Assembly (NCBI RefSeq): GCF_044628455.1
Contig: NZ_JBIYZW010000001.1
Location: 2,232,001-2,296,000 of the forward strand
Direction of reading: 5' to 3'
DNA length: 64,000 nucleotides
Origin: Solirubrum sp044628455
GTDB lineage: Bacteria; Bacteroidota; Bacteroidia; Cytophagales; Hymenobacteraceae
In this document: in pieces, positions 44,847 through 53,631 of the stretch
Layout of the letters: every line of letters starts with the position of its first letter
Position numbering within the stretch: the stretch's first letter is position 1
Position numbers and translations under genes: made by a program
The notes under the pieces: model-generated
What the model was told of the DNA's origin: nothing
Database searches by the model: none
What the model saw: the letters and a program-made list of their open reading frames with translations, nothing else

Positions 44847-46832
44847 CTACAGCGCCGCCAGCTCTTCGCCGAAGCCGCCGCTCAGGATGGGGAAGCGCAG
44901 CCAGGAGCGCGGGTCGAGGTTGTAGTCGTCGAGGTGAAACGAGGGAGCATACCGTTCGCGCTTCCACTGGTTGCGGCTCCAGAGTGCGTAAAAGCGCTGC
45001 ACGTAGGTTTTGAGCTGCTCGCGGTCGGCCTCCACCAGCTCTTCGCGCAGCCGTTCCAGCACCTGGCTCGGGCCGAGCCGCTCGTAGAACGCCAGCCGCT
45101 CGATGCGGTTGAGCACCACGTAGGGCATCAGGTCGCGCTCGTCGGTTTGCTTGTCTTCGAGGGGGCGCAACTCGGCGGTGGGCTGCAGGCGGTTCACGCG
45201 GTGCAGGCCGGGGTAGTTTAGCTCCTTTTCGGCCCACACCAGCCACTTCTTCACGAAATCCTTGTCGACGCCGGCAATGGGCGAGATGCTGCCGGCCGTG
45301 TCGCCGTCCATGGTGCAGTAGCCCACGGCGGCTTCGCTTCGGTTGGAGGTGGTGATGAGCAGGCAGTTGAGCACGTTGGCCAGCAGCCAGATGCTGGGGG
45401 CGCGCACCCGGGCCTGAATGTTCTGCAGGGCCAGATCGTCGGTCTGCCAGCTCAGCGGCCGGCCCAGGGCCTGCTCAATCTTGCCCGTGTAGCCCCGCAC
45501 TTCCTGGTCGATGTCCCAGTTGAAAAACACCGCGCCCACGTTGTCGGCCAGCTCCTTGGCCGAGAGGTAGGTGTCGTCGGACGAGTTGACGGTGCCCTGG
45601 TAGGCGCAGGTGAGCAGGCGGCGGGTGAGCTGCTGGTTGAGAGTAGTTGTCAGTTGCGGGTTATCAGTTGCCAGTTGCTGGTTTCCGGCGGGGGGCAGCA
45701 CCTGCTGCGTGCGGCCGGCATCGACGGCCAGCGTGGCCTCGGCGGCCGGGGGCAGGGTGCCGTGCGCGGCTACGTGCTCGATGTCGGCCGTACTGAAGCA
45801 GCCGGCCTTGCGCATGAACGCGGCGGCGCCCAGCTCCTCCACGCCCAGGCGCACCAGCTCGGCCACGGCCACGGCGCACATGCACGAGTCGGCCCCGCCC
45901 GAGAGGCTGAGCACGAAGCCCCGGCTGCGGGCCTTGCGCAGGTAGTCGAACAAGGCCAGGCTCAGGGCCTGATTCAGCTCGCGGTACTCGTCGGGCACCG
46001 GCAGCGGCACAATCTCCTCGGTCACGGCGGGCTCCTGGCTGAAGTCCACGTCGGTGTACTCCAGGTCCACGTCCTTGAAGCTCAGCAGCTGGTTGCGCTT
46101 GAGCAGCTCGCCGTTGCGGGCAATCAGGATTTCGCCGTCGTAGGTGATGCGGCCGGCTTCGTTGCCCAGTAGGTTGGCGTAGAGGTAGGTTACCTGGTAG
46201 TCGCGCGAGGCCTTGAGCACCAGTTGGTAGCGCACGTCGGTCTTGCTCATGGCAAAGTGCGAGGCCGAGGGATTCACAATCAGCTGCACGCCGCGGGCCG
46301 TGAGACGGGGCGCGGGGCGGTCCTCGGCCGGGCGCCAGGCATCCTCGCAGATTTCAAAGCCGAACTGCACGCCCAGGTGCTCGAAGGTCAGGTCGCCCAG
46401 GGGCCACTGCTCGTCGCCCAGCTCCACCGTAGTGGTGGTGCCGGCCACCCACGAGTTGAAAAAGCGCGGCTCGTAGTGCACGCCGTCGTTGGCCAGAAAC
46501 TGCTTGGCGGCAAAGCCCAGGATTTCCTGGTTGCGAATCACGCAGGCCGTGTTGTAGGTGCGCCCGTCCAGGCGCACGGGCAAGCCCACGCACACCACCA
46601 TCTGCGGGTCGGTGCACCAGGCGCGCACCTGCTGCAGCTTTTCCAGGGCGGTGGCGCTCAGCCAGTCGTGCAGAAACAGGTCCTCGCAGCCGTACCCCGT
46701 CAGGCACAGCTCGGGCAAGCACAGCAGCTCTACCTGCGCGGCGCGGGCCTGCTCGATGGCCTCGCGGATGTTGCGCAGGTTGGTGGTCCAGTCAATGGGC
46801 GTTTGGTTGAGGGCGGCGCCGGCAAGTCGCAT
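44847..46832 (-). CDS. nadE: Glutamine-hydrolysing NAD+ synthetase with an in-frame repeat insertion
   Basis: The 661-residue protein has an N-terminal nitrilase-like glutaminase domain with the Glu-Lys-Cys triad (Glu41 in LCLPELCLTGYG, Lys110 in GFAAKQFL, Cys162 in FGFEICEDAW). The C-terminal ATP-pyrophosphatase synthetase domain has SGGADS at 311-316, then TVNSSDDTYLSAKELADNVG and TTSNRSEAAVGYCTMDGDTA. It converts deamido-NAD+ to NAD+ in the cytoplasm using glutamine and ATP. Residues about 384-403 (NQQLATDNPQLTTTLNQQLT) are Gln/Thr/Leu-rich and match the dispersed CAACTG-type repeat of this genome. They sit just before RRLLTCAYQGTVN, between two conserved parts of the synthetase domain. 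Confidence 0.95.
   Translation of the reverse strand: MRLAGAALNQTPIDWTTNLRNIREAIEQARAAQVELLCLPELCLTGYGCEDLFLHDWLSATALEKLQQVRAWCTDPQMVVCVGLPVRLDGRTYNTACVIRNQEILGFAAKQFLANDGVHYEPRFFNSWVAGTTTTVELGDEQWPLGDLTFEHLGVQFGFEICEDAWRPAEDRPAPRLTARGVQLIVNPSASHFAMSKTDVRYQLVLKASRDYQVTYLYANLLGNEAGRITYDGEILIARNGELLKRNQLLSFKDVDLEYTDVDFSQEPAVTEEIVPLPVPDEYRELNQALSLALFDYLRKARSRGFVLSLSGGADSCMCAVAVAELVRLGVEELGAAAFMRKAGCFSTADIEHVAAHGTLPPAAEATLAVDAGRTQQVLPPAGNQQLATDNPQLTTTLNQQLTRRLLTCAYQGTVNSSDDTYLSAKELADNVGAVFFNWDIDQEVRGYTGKIEQALGRPLSWQTDDLALQNIQARVRAPSIWLLANVLNCLLITTSNRSEAAVGYCTMDGDTAGSISPIAGVDKDFVKKWLVWAEKELNYPGLHRVNRLQPTAELRPLEDKQTDERDLMPYVVLNRIERLAFYERLGPSQVLERLREELVEADREQLKTYVQRFYALWSRNQWKRERYAPSFHLDDYNLDPRSWLRFPILSGGFGEELAAL
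45624..45683. repeat. CAACTG-type dispersed repeat inside nadE
   Basis: The 31 bases around 45650-45680 (CAGTTGCGGGTTATCAGTTG, CCAGTTGCTGG) match the complement of the right arm of the tgt-lptG intergenic element (57895-57925) at 27 of 31 positions by eye. The reading frame is kept through it. Confidence 0.75.
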
Positions 46833-47145
46833 AAGCTAAAGAGCTAGGGGAGGAAGAATCGTGCTGCAAGTAACTGTAAAGCGCGGGTTCGGGTTGTCGG
46901 CCCTGTCATTGCGAGGAGGCACGACGAAGCAATCGGTCCTTGCCTATGGTAGAAGCCTCACAAGCATGATGAGCCGAAAACCTCGCTGTCATTGCGAGCG
47001 AAGCGACGCAATCGGTCCTTGTCGGTGGTAGAAACCGAATGAGCCTGACCAGCCGAAAATGGATTCCGGTAGGTCAGGCTCTTGTGGTCGTGCCGCGAGG
47101 GGAAAGATTGCTTCGGCTACGCCTCGCAATGACGGACTTATTCGC
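46833..47145. repeat. Compound TGTCATTGCGAG element between rnc and nadE
   Basis: Two direct copies beginning TGTCATTGCGAG at 46904 and 46987 (83-bp period) share GCAATCGGTCCTTG and GGTAGAA segments. An inverted copy ends CGCAATGACGG at about 47135, with GGGGAAAGATTGCTTCGG inside it. The outer ends are thus terminal inverted repeats. No coding frame is present. The first 70 bases next to nadE should hold its promoter; no clear TAnnTTTG box was found. Confidence 0.85.
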
Positions 47146-47898
47146 CTACATGCCCAGCACGGCCAGGGCCCGCTCGGCGGCGGTTTGCTCGGCCTGCTTT
47201 TTCGAGAGGCCCATGCCCGCGGCCACGGCTTCGTCGTCGATGAACACGGTCACCGAAAACTCCATCACGCCGCCGGGGCGCTGTTCGCCGCTGTGCTCGT
47301 AGCGCAGCGCCTTGCCCTTGCGCTGAGCCCATTCAATGAGCTTACTCTTGAAGTTGGTGGTGGTCGAGGTCAGCGCCTTCACGTCGACGAACGGGCGGAT
47401 GAGCCGGGCCAGGATAAAGCGCCGGGCCGCGGTGTAGCCGTGGTCGAGGTACACCGCCCCTACCAGCGCCTCCAGGGCGTTGCCGTTGACGGAGCGCGAG
47501 CGGGCCGCCCGGTTCTGGGCCGGGTCGAGTTGCACCAGCTTGTCGAGGCCCAGCTTCAGGGCCATGTGGTTCATGCTTTCCCGGTTGACGATGCGCGAGC
47601 GGATTTCGGTGAGGAAGCCCTCGGGTTCGTAGGGGAACTTGCGAAACAGGTACTCGGCCACCACAGCGCCCAGAATGGCGTCGCCCAGAAACTCCAGCCG
47701 CTCGTTGGAAAGGTGCTTGCCCTGCTCGTTGAGGCGCACGGCCGAGGAGTGGGTAAACGCCAGGGTGTACAAACGCGCGTTGCCCGGCGTGCGACCCGTC
47801 ACGGTGGCAATAGCCTGCCGAAACGCCCGGTCGCCGCCGAGCAAGCGACGGAAAAATCCGAAAAGCGGAAGCGGTTGGCCGCCGCGTAGTATCGCCAT
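47146..47898 (-). CDS. rnc: Ribonuclease III
   Basis: This 250-residue protein has the RNase III signature NERLEFLGDAILG (residues 65-77) with the metal-binding Glu and Asp residues, plus the second acidic site in NALEALVGAVYLDHG. A C-terminal double-stranded-RNA-binding domain includes FKSKLIEWAQRKG and AAAGMGLSKKQAEQTAAERA-like residues near the end. It processes rRNA precursors and regulatory duplexes. Its ATG lies 3 bases after the fabF stop, completing the acpP-fabF-rnc operon typical of Bacteroidota. A mobile-looking repeat begins about 10 bases beyond its stop. Confidence 0.95.
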   Translation of the reverse strand: MAILRGGQPLPLFGFFRRLLGGDRAFRQAIATVTGRTPGNARLYTLAFTHSSAVRLNEQGKHLSNERLEFLGDAILGAVVAEYLFRKFPYEPEGFLTEIRSRIVNRESMNHMALKLGLDKLVQLDPAQNRAARSRSVNGNALEALVGAVYLDHGYTAARRFILARLIRPFVDVKALTSTTTNFKSKLIEWAQRKGKALRYEHSGEQRPGGVMEFSVTVFIDDEAVAAGMGLSKKQAEQTAAERALAVLGM

Positions 47899-47901
47899 AG
47901 G

Positions 47902-49152
47902 TTAGTCGCGCAGCTTGCCGAACACCACCGACGTGTTGTGCCCGCCGAAGCCGAAAGTGTTGCTCACGGCCACGTTCACGGCCCGCGTCTGGGCCTGGTT
48001 GAACGTGAAGTTCAGCGCGGCGTCCAGTTCGGGGTCGTCGGTAACGTGGTTGATGGTGGGCGGGATGATCCCGTGCTGAATGGCCAGCACGCTGGCCACC
48101 GCCTCGATGCCGCCCGCGCCGCCCAGCAGGTGGCCGGTCATGCTCTTGGTCGAGCTGATGTTCAACTTATAAGCATGCTCGCCGAACACCTTCTGAATGG
48201 CCTTCACCTCGGCCCCGTCGCCCAGCGGGGTGCTGGTGCCGTGGGTGTTGATGTAGTCCACCGCTTCGGGGCCGATGCCGGCGTCGCGCAGCGCGTTCTG
48301 CATCACCAGCACCACGCCCTCGCCCGTGGGGTCGGGCGCGGTAATGTGGTAGGCGTCCGACGAGAGGCCGCCGCCGAGCACCTCGGCGTAGATTTTGGCC
48401 CCGCGGGCCTTGGCGTGCTCGTACTCTTCGAGGATGAGCGCGCCCGAGCCCTCGCCCAGCACGAATCCGTCGCGGTCCTTGTCGTAGGGCCGCGAGGCCG
48501 ACTGCGGGTCGTCGTTCCGCTCGCTCATGGCCTTGATGGCGTTGAAGCCGCCAATGCCCGCTTCGGTGATGGCCGCTTCGGAGCCGCCCGTCACCACCAC
48601 GTCGGCCATGCCGGCGCGGATGTAGTTGAGGGCCGCCACGATGGAGTCGGACGAGGATGCGCAGGCCGAGGTGGTGATGAAGTTCGGGCCGCGGAAGCCG
48701 TTCTTGATGGAGATGTTGCCCGAGGCGGAGTCGGCAATCATCTTGGGAATAAAGAACGGGTTGAAGCGCGGGGTGCCGTCGCCGCGGCCGAAGGCAATGC
48801 ACTCCTCCTGAAAGGTGCGCAGGCCCCCGATACCCGAGCCCCAGATGACGCCCACCCGGTCCTTGTTGACGTTGCCCTCGAGGCCCGCGTCGCGGATGGC
48901 CTCGTCGCTGGCAATGACGGCGAACTGGGTGAACAAATCCATCTTGCGGCCTTCCTTGCGGTCGAAGTAGGTATCCGGATTGTAGTCCTTCACTTCGCAG
49001 GCAAAGCGGGTTTTGAACTTGCTGGCGTCGAAGCGGGTGATGGCAGCAGCCCCGCTGACGCCCTGACGCAGGCCGTCCCAATAAGCGGCAACCGTGCTGC
49101 CGAGGGGGGTAATAGCGCCGAGACCGGTGACGACAACTCTTCGTAAGGCCAT
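47902..49152 (-). CDS. fabF: Beta-ketoacyl-ACP synthase II
   Basis: The ATG at 49152 gives 416 residues opening MALRRVVVTGLGAITPLG, the standard start of the family; the upstream extension was excluded. The Cys-His-His triad is in TTSACASSSDSIVAAL, NTHGTSTPLGDGAEV and TGHLLGGAGGIEAV. It condenses malonyl-ACP with acyl-ACP to extend fatty acids in the cytoplasm. Its substrate carrier gene acpP lies 92 bases upstream on the same strand and rnc 3 bases downstream. Confidence 0.97.
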   Translation of the reverse strand: MALRRVVVTGLGAITPLGSTVAAYWDGLRQGVSGAAAITRFDASKFKTRFACEVKDYNPDTYFDRKEGRKMDLFTQFAVIASDEAIRDAGLEGNVNKDRVGVIWGSGIGGLRTFQEECIAFGRGDGTPRFNPFFIPKMIADSASGNISIKNGFRGPNFITTSACASSSDSIVAALNYIRAGMADVVVTGGSEAAITEAGIGGFNAIKAMSERNDDPQSASRPYDKDRDGFVLGEGSGALILEEYEHAKARGAKIYAEVLGGGLSSDAYHITAPDPTGEGVVLVMQNALRDAGIGPEAVDYINTHGTSTPLGDGAEVKAIQKVFGEHAYKLNISSTKSMTGHLLGGAGGIEAVASVLAIQHGIIPPTINHVTDDPELDAALNFTFNQAQTRAVNVAVSNTFGFGGHNTSVVFGKLRD

Positions 49153-49244
49153 GGAGGGATGCGAAGGGTGAAGGGAAAGAAAAACGGCCGGCGGCGGGCC
49201 GGCCGGCAAAGCGGTGGTGCTTTAGCTAGTAAGGTATTGGTGCC

Positions 49245-49481
49245 TTATTTGGCGTGCTCTTCGAGGTACGCAATGGCCTGGCCCACGGTGCCGATGTTTT
49301 CGGCCTGGTCGTCGGGGATGCTCACGTTGAATTCTTTCTCGAACTCCATGATCAGCTCAACCGTGTCGAGCGAGTCAGCGCCCAGGTCGTTGGTGAAGCT
49401 AGCCTCGGGGGTAACCTCCGACGGCTCAACGCCCAACTTATCAACGATGATGCTCTTTACTTTTTCTGCGATTTCAGACAT
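49245..49481 (-). CDS. acpP: Acyl carrier protein
   Basis: The 78-residue acidic protein has the phosphopantetheine attachment motif GADSLDTVELIMEFE with Ser37 as the modified residue. Size, charge and four-helix pattern (IAEKVKSIIVDKLGV to AIAYLEEHAK) are standard. It carries growing acyl chains for fatty acid synthesis and is first in the acpP-fabF-rnc operon. It is divergent from the IPExxxVDY gene, so the 160-base space holds both promoters. Confidence 0.97.
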   Translation of the reverse strand: MSEIAEKVKSIIVDKLGVEPSEVTPEASFTNDLGADSLDTVELIMEFEKEFNVSIPDDQAENIGTVGQAIAYLEEHAK

Positions 49482-49596
49482 TTCCGTGGGGGTTTAAAGA
49501 AAACTCGGCACAAATAACACCATCTTCCCCAACATTGTCAAACCGCCCGCCCGGAAATGCCCGGGCCCGGGGGCTGGTTTCGGCCCGCCCGGTGCG

Positions 49597-49604
49597 TATT
49601 TTTG
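49597..49604 (+). promoter_or_regulatory. -7 box TATTTTTG of the IPExxxVDY gene
   Basis: An exact TAnnTTTG match, 38 bases before the chosen ATG at 49642. Confidence 0.65.
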
Positions 49605-49641
49605 CGGCGCACGCCGCGCCCGCCGCCTTTTGCCCTGCCCG

Positions 49642-50070
49642 ATGAAAACCTTTACGCTCGACTGCGACTACGACTGCGACTTCGACCTGTTCGGGGTGGT
49701 GTCGTCGAGCCGGGACCATAAGCTGGCCTGGACGCTCAACCAGGCGCTGCGCCTGCACCTGGTCAAGCAGCAGGACCTGATCTACGACCTGCTGAACCGC
49801 GGGCGGCTGGTCATCAGCAACTACCTGCACGCCACCGAAACGGCCACCCTGCGCCTGCTGCGCAACCGCTCCGTCGACCCCTCGCCCCTGAAGAAGCCCT
49901 TCCTGGCCCCCGACATCAAGGAGTACGACTACCTGATTCAGGTCACCAACGGCACCGGCGCGCTCGACGCCGACGAGCTGCTCAGCCGGCTGGCCGAGCT
50001 GCCGGTGGTGCAGTACGTGTGCCGCTTCGACCCGAACACGCTGCAGTTCAAAGAGAATTTTCACTTTTAA
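49642..50070 (+). CDS. IPExxxVDY-family protein
   Basis: The 142-residue protein begins MKTFTLDCDYDCDFDLFGVV and continues SSSRDHKLAWTLNQALRLHL. Family resemblance rests on this core, the overall length and the location between acpP and the pyruvate kinase gene, which is conserved in many Bacteroidota. The biochemical role is unknown. Its final segment VVQYVCRFDPNTLQFKENFHF is aromatic. It is followed 226 bases later by pyk on the same strand, and the two may be cotranscribed. Confidence 0.75.
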   Translation: MKTFTLDCDYDCDFDLFGVVSSSRDHKLAWTLNQALRLHLVKQQDLIYDLLNRGRLVISNYLHATETATLRLLRNRSVDPSPLKKPFLAPDIKEYDYLIQVTNGTGALDADELLSRLAELPVVQYVCRFDPNTLQFKENFHF

Positions 50071-50296
50071 TCGGGCCCTTACCGGGCGACCCGGCAAGGG
50101 CCGTAGCGGCCTCGTTACGGGCATTACAAACGTTTGCACTCTGCCGGTCTCGGGCAGGTCGCCCGGCCGGGCGGGCAAACTTTCCCGCCACAAGTTGCGC
50201 CGGGCTGCGTTTCTTTAGGATTGGATTCCCGTTTTACCCCTTTTGCGGTGCGGCCATCCGGCCGGCACCGGGCTAAGCACCTGCCGTATTTGTTGC

Positions 50297-51742
50297 ATGG
50301 AAAACCAACCCGCTTTTAATAAAACCAAGATCGTGGCCACCGTGGGCCCGGCCTCCAATACCTACGAGCGCCTGGGCACGCTCATGCGCGAAGGCGTCGA
50401 CGTGTTCCGTCTCAACTTCTCGCACGGCAAGCACGAAGAGCACCTGGCCGTCATCAACCTGGTGCGCCGCCTCAACAAGGATCTGCGCCGCCACGTGGGC
50501 TTGCTGCAGGACTTGCAGGGCCCCAAGATCCGCCTCGGCGAAGTCGAGGGCGGTTCGTTCGAAATCAAGGCTGGCGAGCAGGTAACGCTGGTGTGCGGCG
50601 AGCAGGAAATCAGCCGCCCCGGCCGCATCAGCACCATTTACCTGGGGCTGGCCCGCGACGTGAAGCCCGGCGACATGATTCTGATCGACGACGGCAAGAT
50701 CGAGCTGAAAGTGCTCAGCACCGACCGCGAAAAGGAAGTGCAGACCGAGGTGATTTACGGCGGCACCGTGAAGCCCCGCAAGGGCATCAACCTGCCCGAC
50801 TCCGACGTGTCGGCCCCGTCGATGACGGAGAAGGACCTGGAAGACCTGCGCTTCGGGCTGGAAAACGACGTGGACTGGGTGGCCCTCTCGTTTGCCCGCC
50901 GCGCCGAGGACATTCGCGCCATCAAGAAGATCATTGCCGAGAGCGGCAAGCAGACCCGCGTGGTGGCCAAGATTGAAACGCCCGAGGGCCTGCGCAACCT
51001 CGACGAAATCATTGCCCTGACCGACGCCGTGATGGTGGCCCGCGGCGACCTGGGCGTGGAAATCCGCGCCGAGGAAGTGCCCATGGCGCAGAAGATGATC
51101 ATCCAGAAGTGCAACCGCGCCGGCAAGCCCGTCATCGTGGCCACCCAGATGATGGAGAGCATGATCGTGAACCCCCGCCCCACCCGCGCCGAAACCAACG
51201 ACGTGGCCAACGCCGTGCTCGACGGCGCCGACGCGGTGATGCTCTCGGCCGAAACCGCCGTGGGTGCCTACCCCACCGAGGTGATTCGCTCGATGGTGGC
51301 CACCATCTGCAGTGCCGAGGAGCACGAGGCGCTGTACTACCGCGAGTTTGCCCCCGGCGACCCACTGGCCCAGCCCCAGACCTTCTACACCAACAGCGTC
51401 ATTGCCGCCGCCTGCTCGCTGGCCCGCACCACCGGGGCCCAGGCCGTGGTGGGCATGACGCACAAGGGCTACACGGCTTACCAGCTCAGCAAGTACCGCC
51501 CGCACGCGCACATCTTCGTCTTCACCGACAACCGCGCTATTCTCACCCAGCTGAGCTTGGCGTGGGGCGTGCGCAGCTTCTACTACGACCGGTTCGTGAG
51601 TACCGACAATACCATTCAGGACATCAAGTACATTCTGAGCACCACCGGCCACCTGCACCCCGGCGACGTGTTCATCAGCACCGCCTCCATGCCCATCAAC
51701 GAAAAAGGCAAGGCCAACATGATCAAGCTCAGCACCGTGTAG
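50297..51742 (+). CDS. pyk: Pyruvate kinase
   Basis: The ATG at 50297 gives 481 residues. The start NKTKIVATVGPASNTYERLG, the substrate-binding segment VFRLNFSHGKHEEH and QDLQGPKIRLGEVEG are present. The active-site signature VAKIETPEGLRNLDEIIALT holds the key Lys and Glu and is followed by DAVMVARGDLGVEI. The C-terminal regulatory domain (TGAQAVVGMTHKGYTAYQLS) is complete. It makes ATP and pyruvate from phosphoenolpyruvate as the last step of glycolysis. A strong terminator follows. Confidence 0.97.
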   Translation: MENQPAFNKTKIVATVGPASNTYERLGTLMREGVDVFRLNFSHGKHEEHLAVINLVRRLNKDLRRHVGLLQDLQGPKIRLGEVEGGSFEIKAGEQVTLVCGEQEISRPGRISTIYLGLARDVKPGDMILIDDGKIELKVLSTDREKEVQTEVIYGGTVKPRKGINLPDSDVSAPSMTEKDLEDLRFGLENDVDWVALSFARRAEDIRAIKKIIAESGKQTRVVAKIETPEGLRNLDEIIALTDAVMVARGDLGVEIRAEEVPMAQKMIIQKCNRAGKPVIVATQMMESMIVNPRPTRAETNDVANAVLDGADAVMLSAETAVGAYPTEVIRSMVATICSAEEHEALYYREFAPGDPLAQPQTFYTNSVIAAACSLARTTGAQAVVGMTHKGYTAYQLSKYRPHAHIFVFTDNRAILTQLSLAWGVRSFYYDRFVSTDNTIQDIKYILSTTGHLHPGDVFISTASMPINEKGKANMIKLSTV

Positions 51743-51762
51743 CGCGGCCTGAGCTATTCGCC

Positions 51763-51798
51763 AAAGCCCCGCCGGAACGACTTACGGCGGGGCTTTTT
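51763..51798 (+). terminator. Intrinsic terminator of pyk
   Basis: AAAGCCCCGCCG pairs with CGGCGGGGCTTT around a loop, followed by T residues. Confidence 0.88.
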
Positions 51799-51875
51799 AT
51801 TTTCCCGGCCGGCTGCCGACCGCCGCACTACCGTTGGGCCTAGCAGTGCCTACGGCCGCGCCGGGCTACAACGCG

Positions 51876-51910
51876 CCAAGGCCCCGCGCAACGGGTGCGC
51901 GGGGCCTTGG
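51876..51910 (-). terminator. Hairpin downstream of rpsT
   Basis: CCAAGGCCCCGCGC (51876-51889) pairs with GCGCGGGGCCTTGG (51897-51910) around AACGGGT. There is no U tract on either side, so it may work with Rho or only stabilise the 3' end. Confidence 0.6.
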
Positions 51911-51933
51911 CTAGCCACTGAACGGGCGCGGGC

Positions 51934-52191
51934 TTAGGCAGCCAGCGAGTTCACGAACTTGGTCAGGCTCGACTTGTTGTTGGCCGCCTTGTTCTTGTGG
52001 ATGATGTTTTTCTTGGCCAGGCGGTCCAGCATCGACGACACTTTCTTCAGCAGCTCCTGGGCTTCAGTTTTGTCAGTCGTGCCACGCAGTTTCTTAACGG
52101 CCGTGCGGGTCGATTTTGCTTGGTAACGGTTCAACACGCGCTTGGCTTCGTTCGAGCGGATGCGCTTCAGAGCCGACTTATGATTTGCCAT
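51934..52191 (-). CDS. rpsT: 30S ribosomal protein S20
   Basis: The 85-residue, strongly basic helical protein starts MANHKSALKRIRSNEAKRVL and ends SSLTKFVNSLAA, matching S20. It binds 16S rRNA early in small-subunit assembly. It is a single gene with a perfect promoter box upstream and a GC-rich hairpin downstream, convergent with pyk. Confidence 0.96.
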   Translation of the reverse strand: MANHKSALKRIRSNEAKRVLNRYQAKSTRTAVKKLRGTTDKTEAQELLKKVSSMLDRLAKKNIIHKNKAANNKSSLTKFVNSLAA

Positions 52192-52247
52192 GATGCGGAA
52201 AGCGGAAAAAGACAGAAAATCTGTCGAGGGTTAGTCAGTTGGGCTGG

Positions 52248-52255
52248 CAAAGGTA
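52248..52255 (-). promoter_or_regulatory. -7 box TACCTTTG of rpsT
   Basis: An exact TAnnTTTG match on the minus strand, 57 bases before the ATG. Confidence 0.68.
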
Positions 52256-52491
52256 AAGGGTTCGTTCGGAAATACCAAGCTCGCCGCCGAAGAATTCCCT
52301 CAGGAGCACCGGCTTCGGCGGCCCGCTTCGGCCGCGCCCGCAGGAGCGGGTATTCGCCGGCTTCCTCCTGCGCCGGCGCCGCCCGCCGGCTGGCGCGGGT
52401 ACGGCGCCCGTTGCAACTCGCCGCCGCCCGAATGGGTTGTAGCCGCAACGCAGCCCGCTTGTTCCCCTTCCGCTACTGGTATGCATGCCGC

Positions 52492-52499
52492 TAAATTTG
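52492..52499 (+). promoter_or_regulatory. -7 box TAAATTTG of the YheT-like gene
   Basis: An exact TAnnTTTG match, 54 bases before the ATG at 52553. The region between this box and the rpsT promoter is GC-rich and holds nested hairpins (GCCGCCGAAG at 52283-52292 with CTTCGGCGGC at 52313-52322). Confidence 0.65.
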
Positions 52500-52552
52500 C
52501 GGTATATTCCGGTAGAGCTGTTGTACTTCGTGTTGCCTAGCTGCTTACCGCC

Positions 52553-53533
52553 ATGCCCCTGGTCGCCTCCTCCCCTTACCGCCCGCCGTTCTATCTTTTC
52601 AACGGCCACCTGCAAACCATCGTGCCCAGCCTGCTGCGCGAGGTGCCCGACGTGCAGTACCAGCGTCAGCGCGTGGAAACGCCCGACGGCGACTTTCTCG
52701 ACCTGGACTGGTCGCGCACCGAGCACGTTACCGACAGCCTGACCATCATTTCGCACGGCTTGGAGGGCGACGCCGGCCGGCCCTACGTGCGCGGCATGGC
52801 GCGGGCCCTCAACCGCGCCGGCATCGACGCGCTGGCCTGGAACTACCGCAGCTGCAGCGGGGAGCCCAACCGCCTGCTGCGGGCCTACCACCTGGGCGAC
52901 ACCGACGACCTGCACTTCGTGGCCCAGCAGGCCGTGGCCACCGGCCGCTACCGCCGGGTGTTTCTGACGGGCTTCTCGGCCGGCGGCAACATGACCCTCA
53001 AGTACCTGGGCGAAGATTCGGCCCGCGTGCCGGCTGCGGTGGAGCGGGCCGCGGTGTTTTCGGTGCCCACCGACCTGAAGGCGGGCTCGGAGCAGATTTC
53101 GCGCCTACAGAACCGCATCTACCTCAACCGCTTCCTGAAATCGTTGCGGCTGAAAATCCGGCAGAAGGCCGAGCTGCTGCCGGGCCAGCTCGACCTCGCC
53201 GGCCTGGAAGAACTCAACGACTTTCCGCAGTTTGACAACCGCTTTACCGCGCCCATGCACGGCTTCGAGTCGGCCGACGACTACTACGCCCGCAGCAGCT
53301 CGGGGCGCTACCTCGACGGCATTCGGATTCCCACGCTCATCGTCAATGCCCAGAACGACCCGTTTCTGGCGCCTACCTGCTTTCCACGCGCGGCGGCCGA
53401 GCGCAGTCCCTTCGTGTTCCTGGAAACGCCCGAAGAGGGCGGCCACGTGGGCTTTGCCGAAGGCTCGCCCGACGGCGAGTACTACTCCGAGCGCCGCGCC
53501 CTGCAGTTCCTGACGGCCTCCGTCCCGGCCTGA
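52553..53533 (+). CDS. YheT-family alpha/beta-fold hydrolase
   Basis: This 326-residue protein begins with the family hallmark YLFNGHLQTIVPSLLRE. A typical alpha/beta fold follows: SLTIISHGLEGDAGRPYVRG (oxyanion region), ALAWNYRSCSGEPNRL, and the nucleophile elbow FLTGFSAGGNMTLKYLG (Ser in GFSAGG). The acid and His are in LIVNAQNDPFL and EEGGHVGF. All triad positions are therefore occupied. These cytoplasmic esterases have poorly known natural substrates. It is a single-gene unit with its own promoter and terminator. Confidence 0.9.
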   Translation: MPLVASSPYRPPFYLFNGHLQTIVPSLLREVPDVQYQRQRVETPDGDFLDLDWSRTEHVTDSLTIISHGLEGDAGRPYVRGMARALNRAGIDALAWNYRSCSGEPNRLLRAYHLGDTDDLHFVAQQAVATGRYRRVFLTGFSAGGNMTLKYLGEDSARVPAAVERAAVFSVPTDLKAGSEQISRLQNRIYLNRFLKSLRLKIRQKAELLPGQLDLAGLEELNDFPQFDNRFTAPMHGFESADDYYARSSSGRYLDGIRIPTLIVNAQNDPFLAPTCFPRAAAERSPFVFLETPEEGGHVGFAEGSPDGEYYSERRALQFLTASVPA

Positions 53534-53553
53534 CCAACCGCTCTTACAAAGCA

Positions 53554-53598
53554 AAACCCCGCAAGTCCGCGCACTGAACGGCGCAGCTTGCGGGGTTT
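53554..53598. terminator. Bidirectional terminator between the hydrolase gene and rsmG
   Basis: AAACCCCGCAAG (53554-53565) pairs with CTTGCGGGGTTT (53587-53598), with a smaller GCGC stem inside the loop. It separates convergent genes. Confidence 0.82.
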
Positions 53599-53631
53599 AT
53601 GCTGAGTCAGCTTTTCAGTAAAGGCGGGCCG

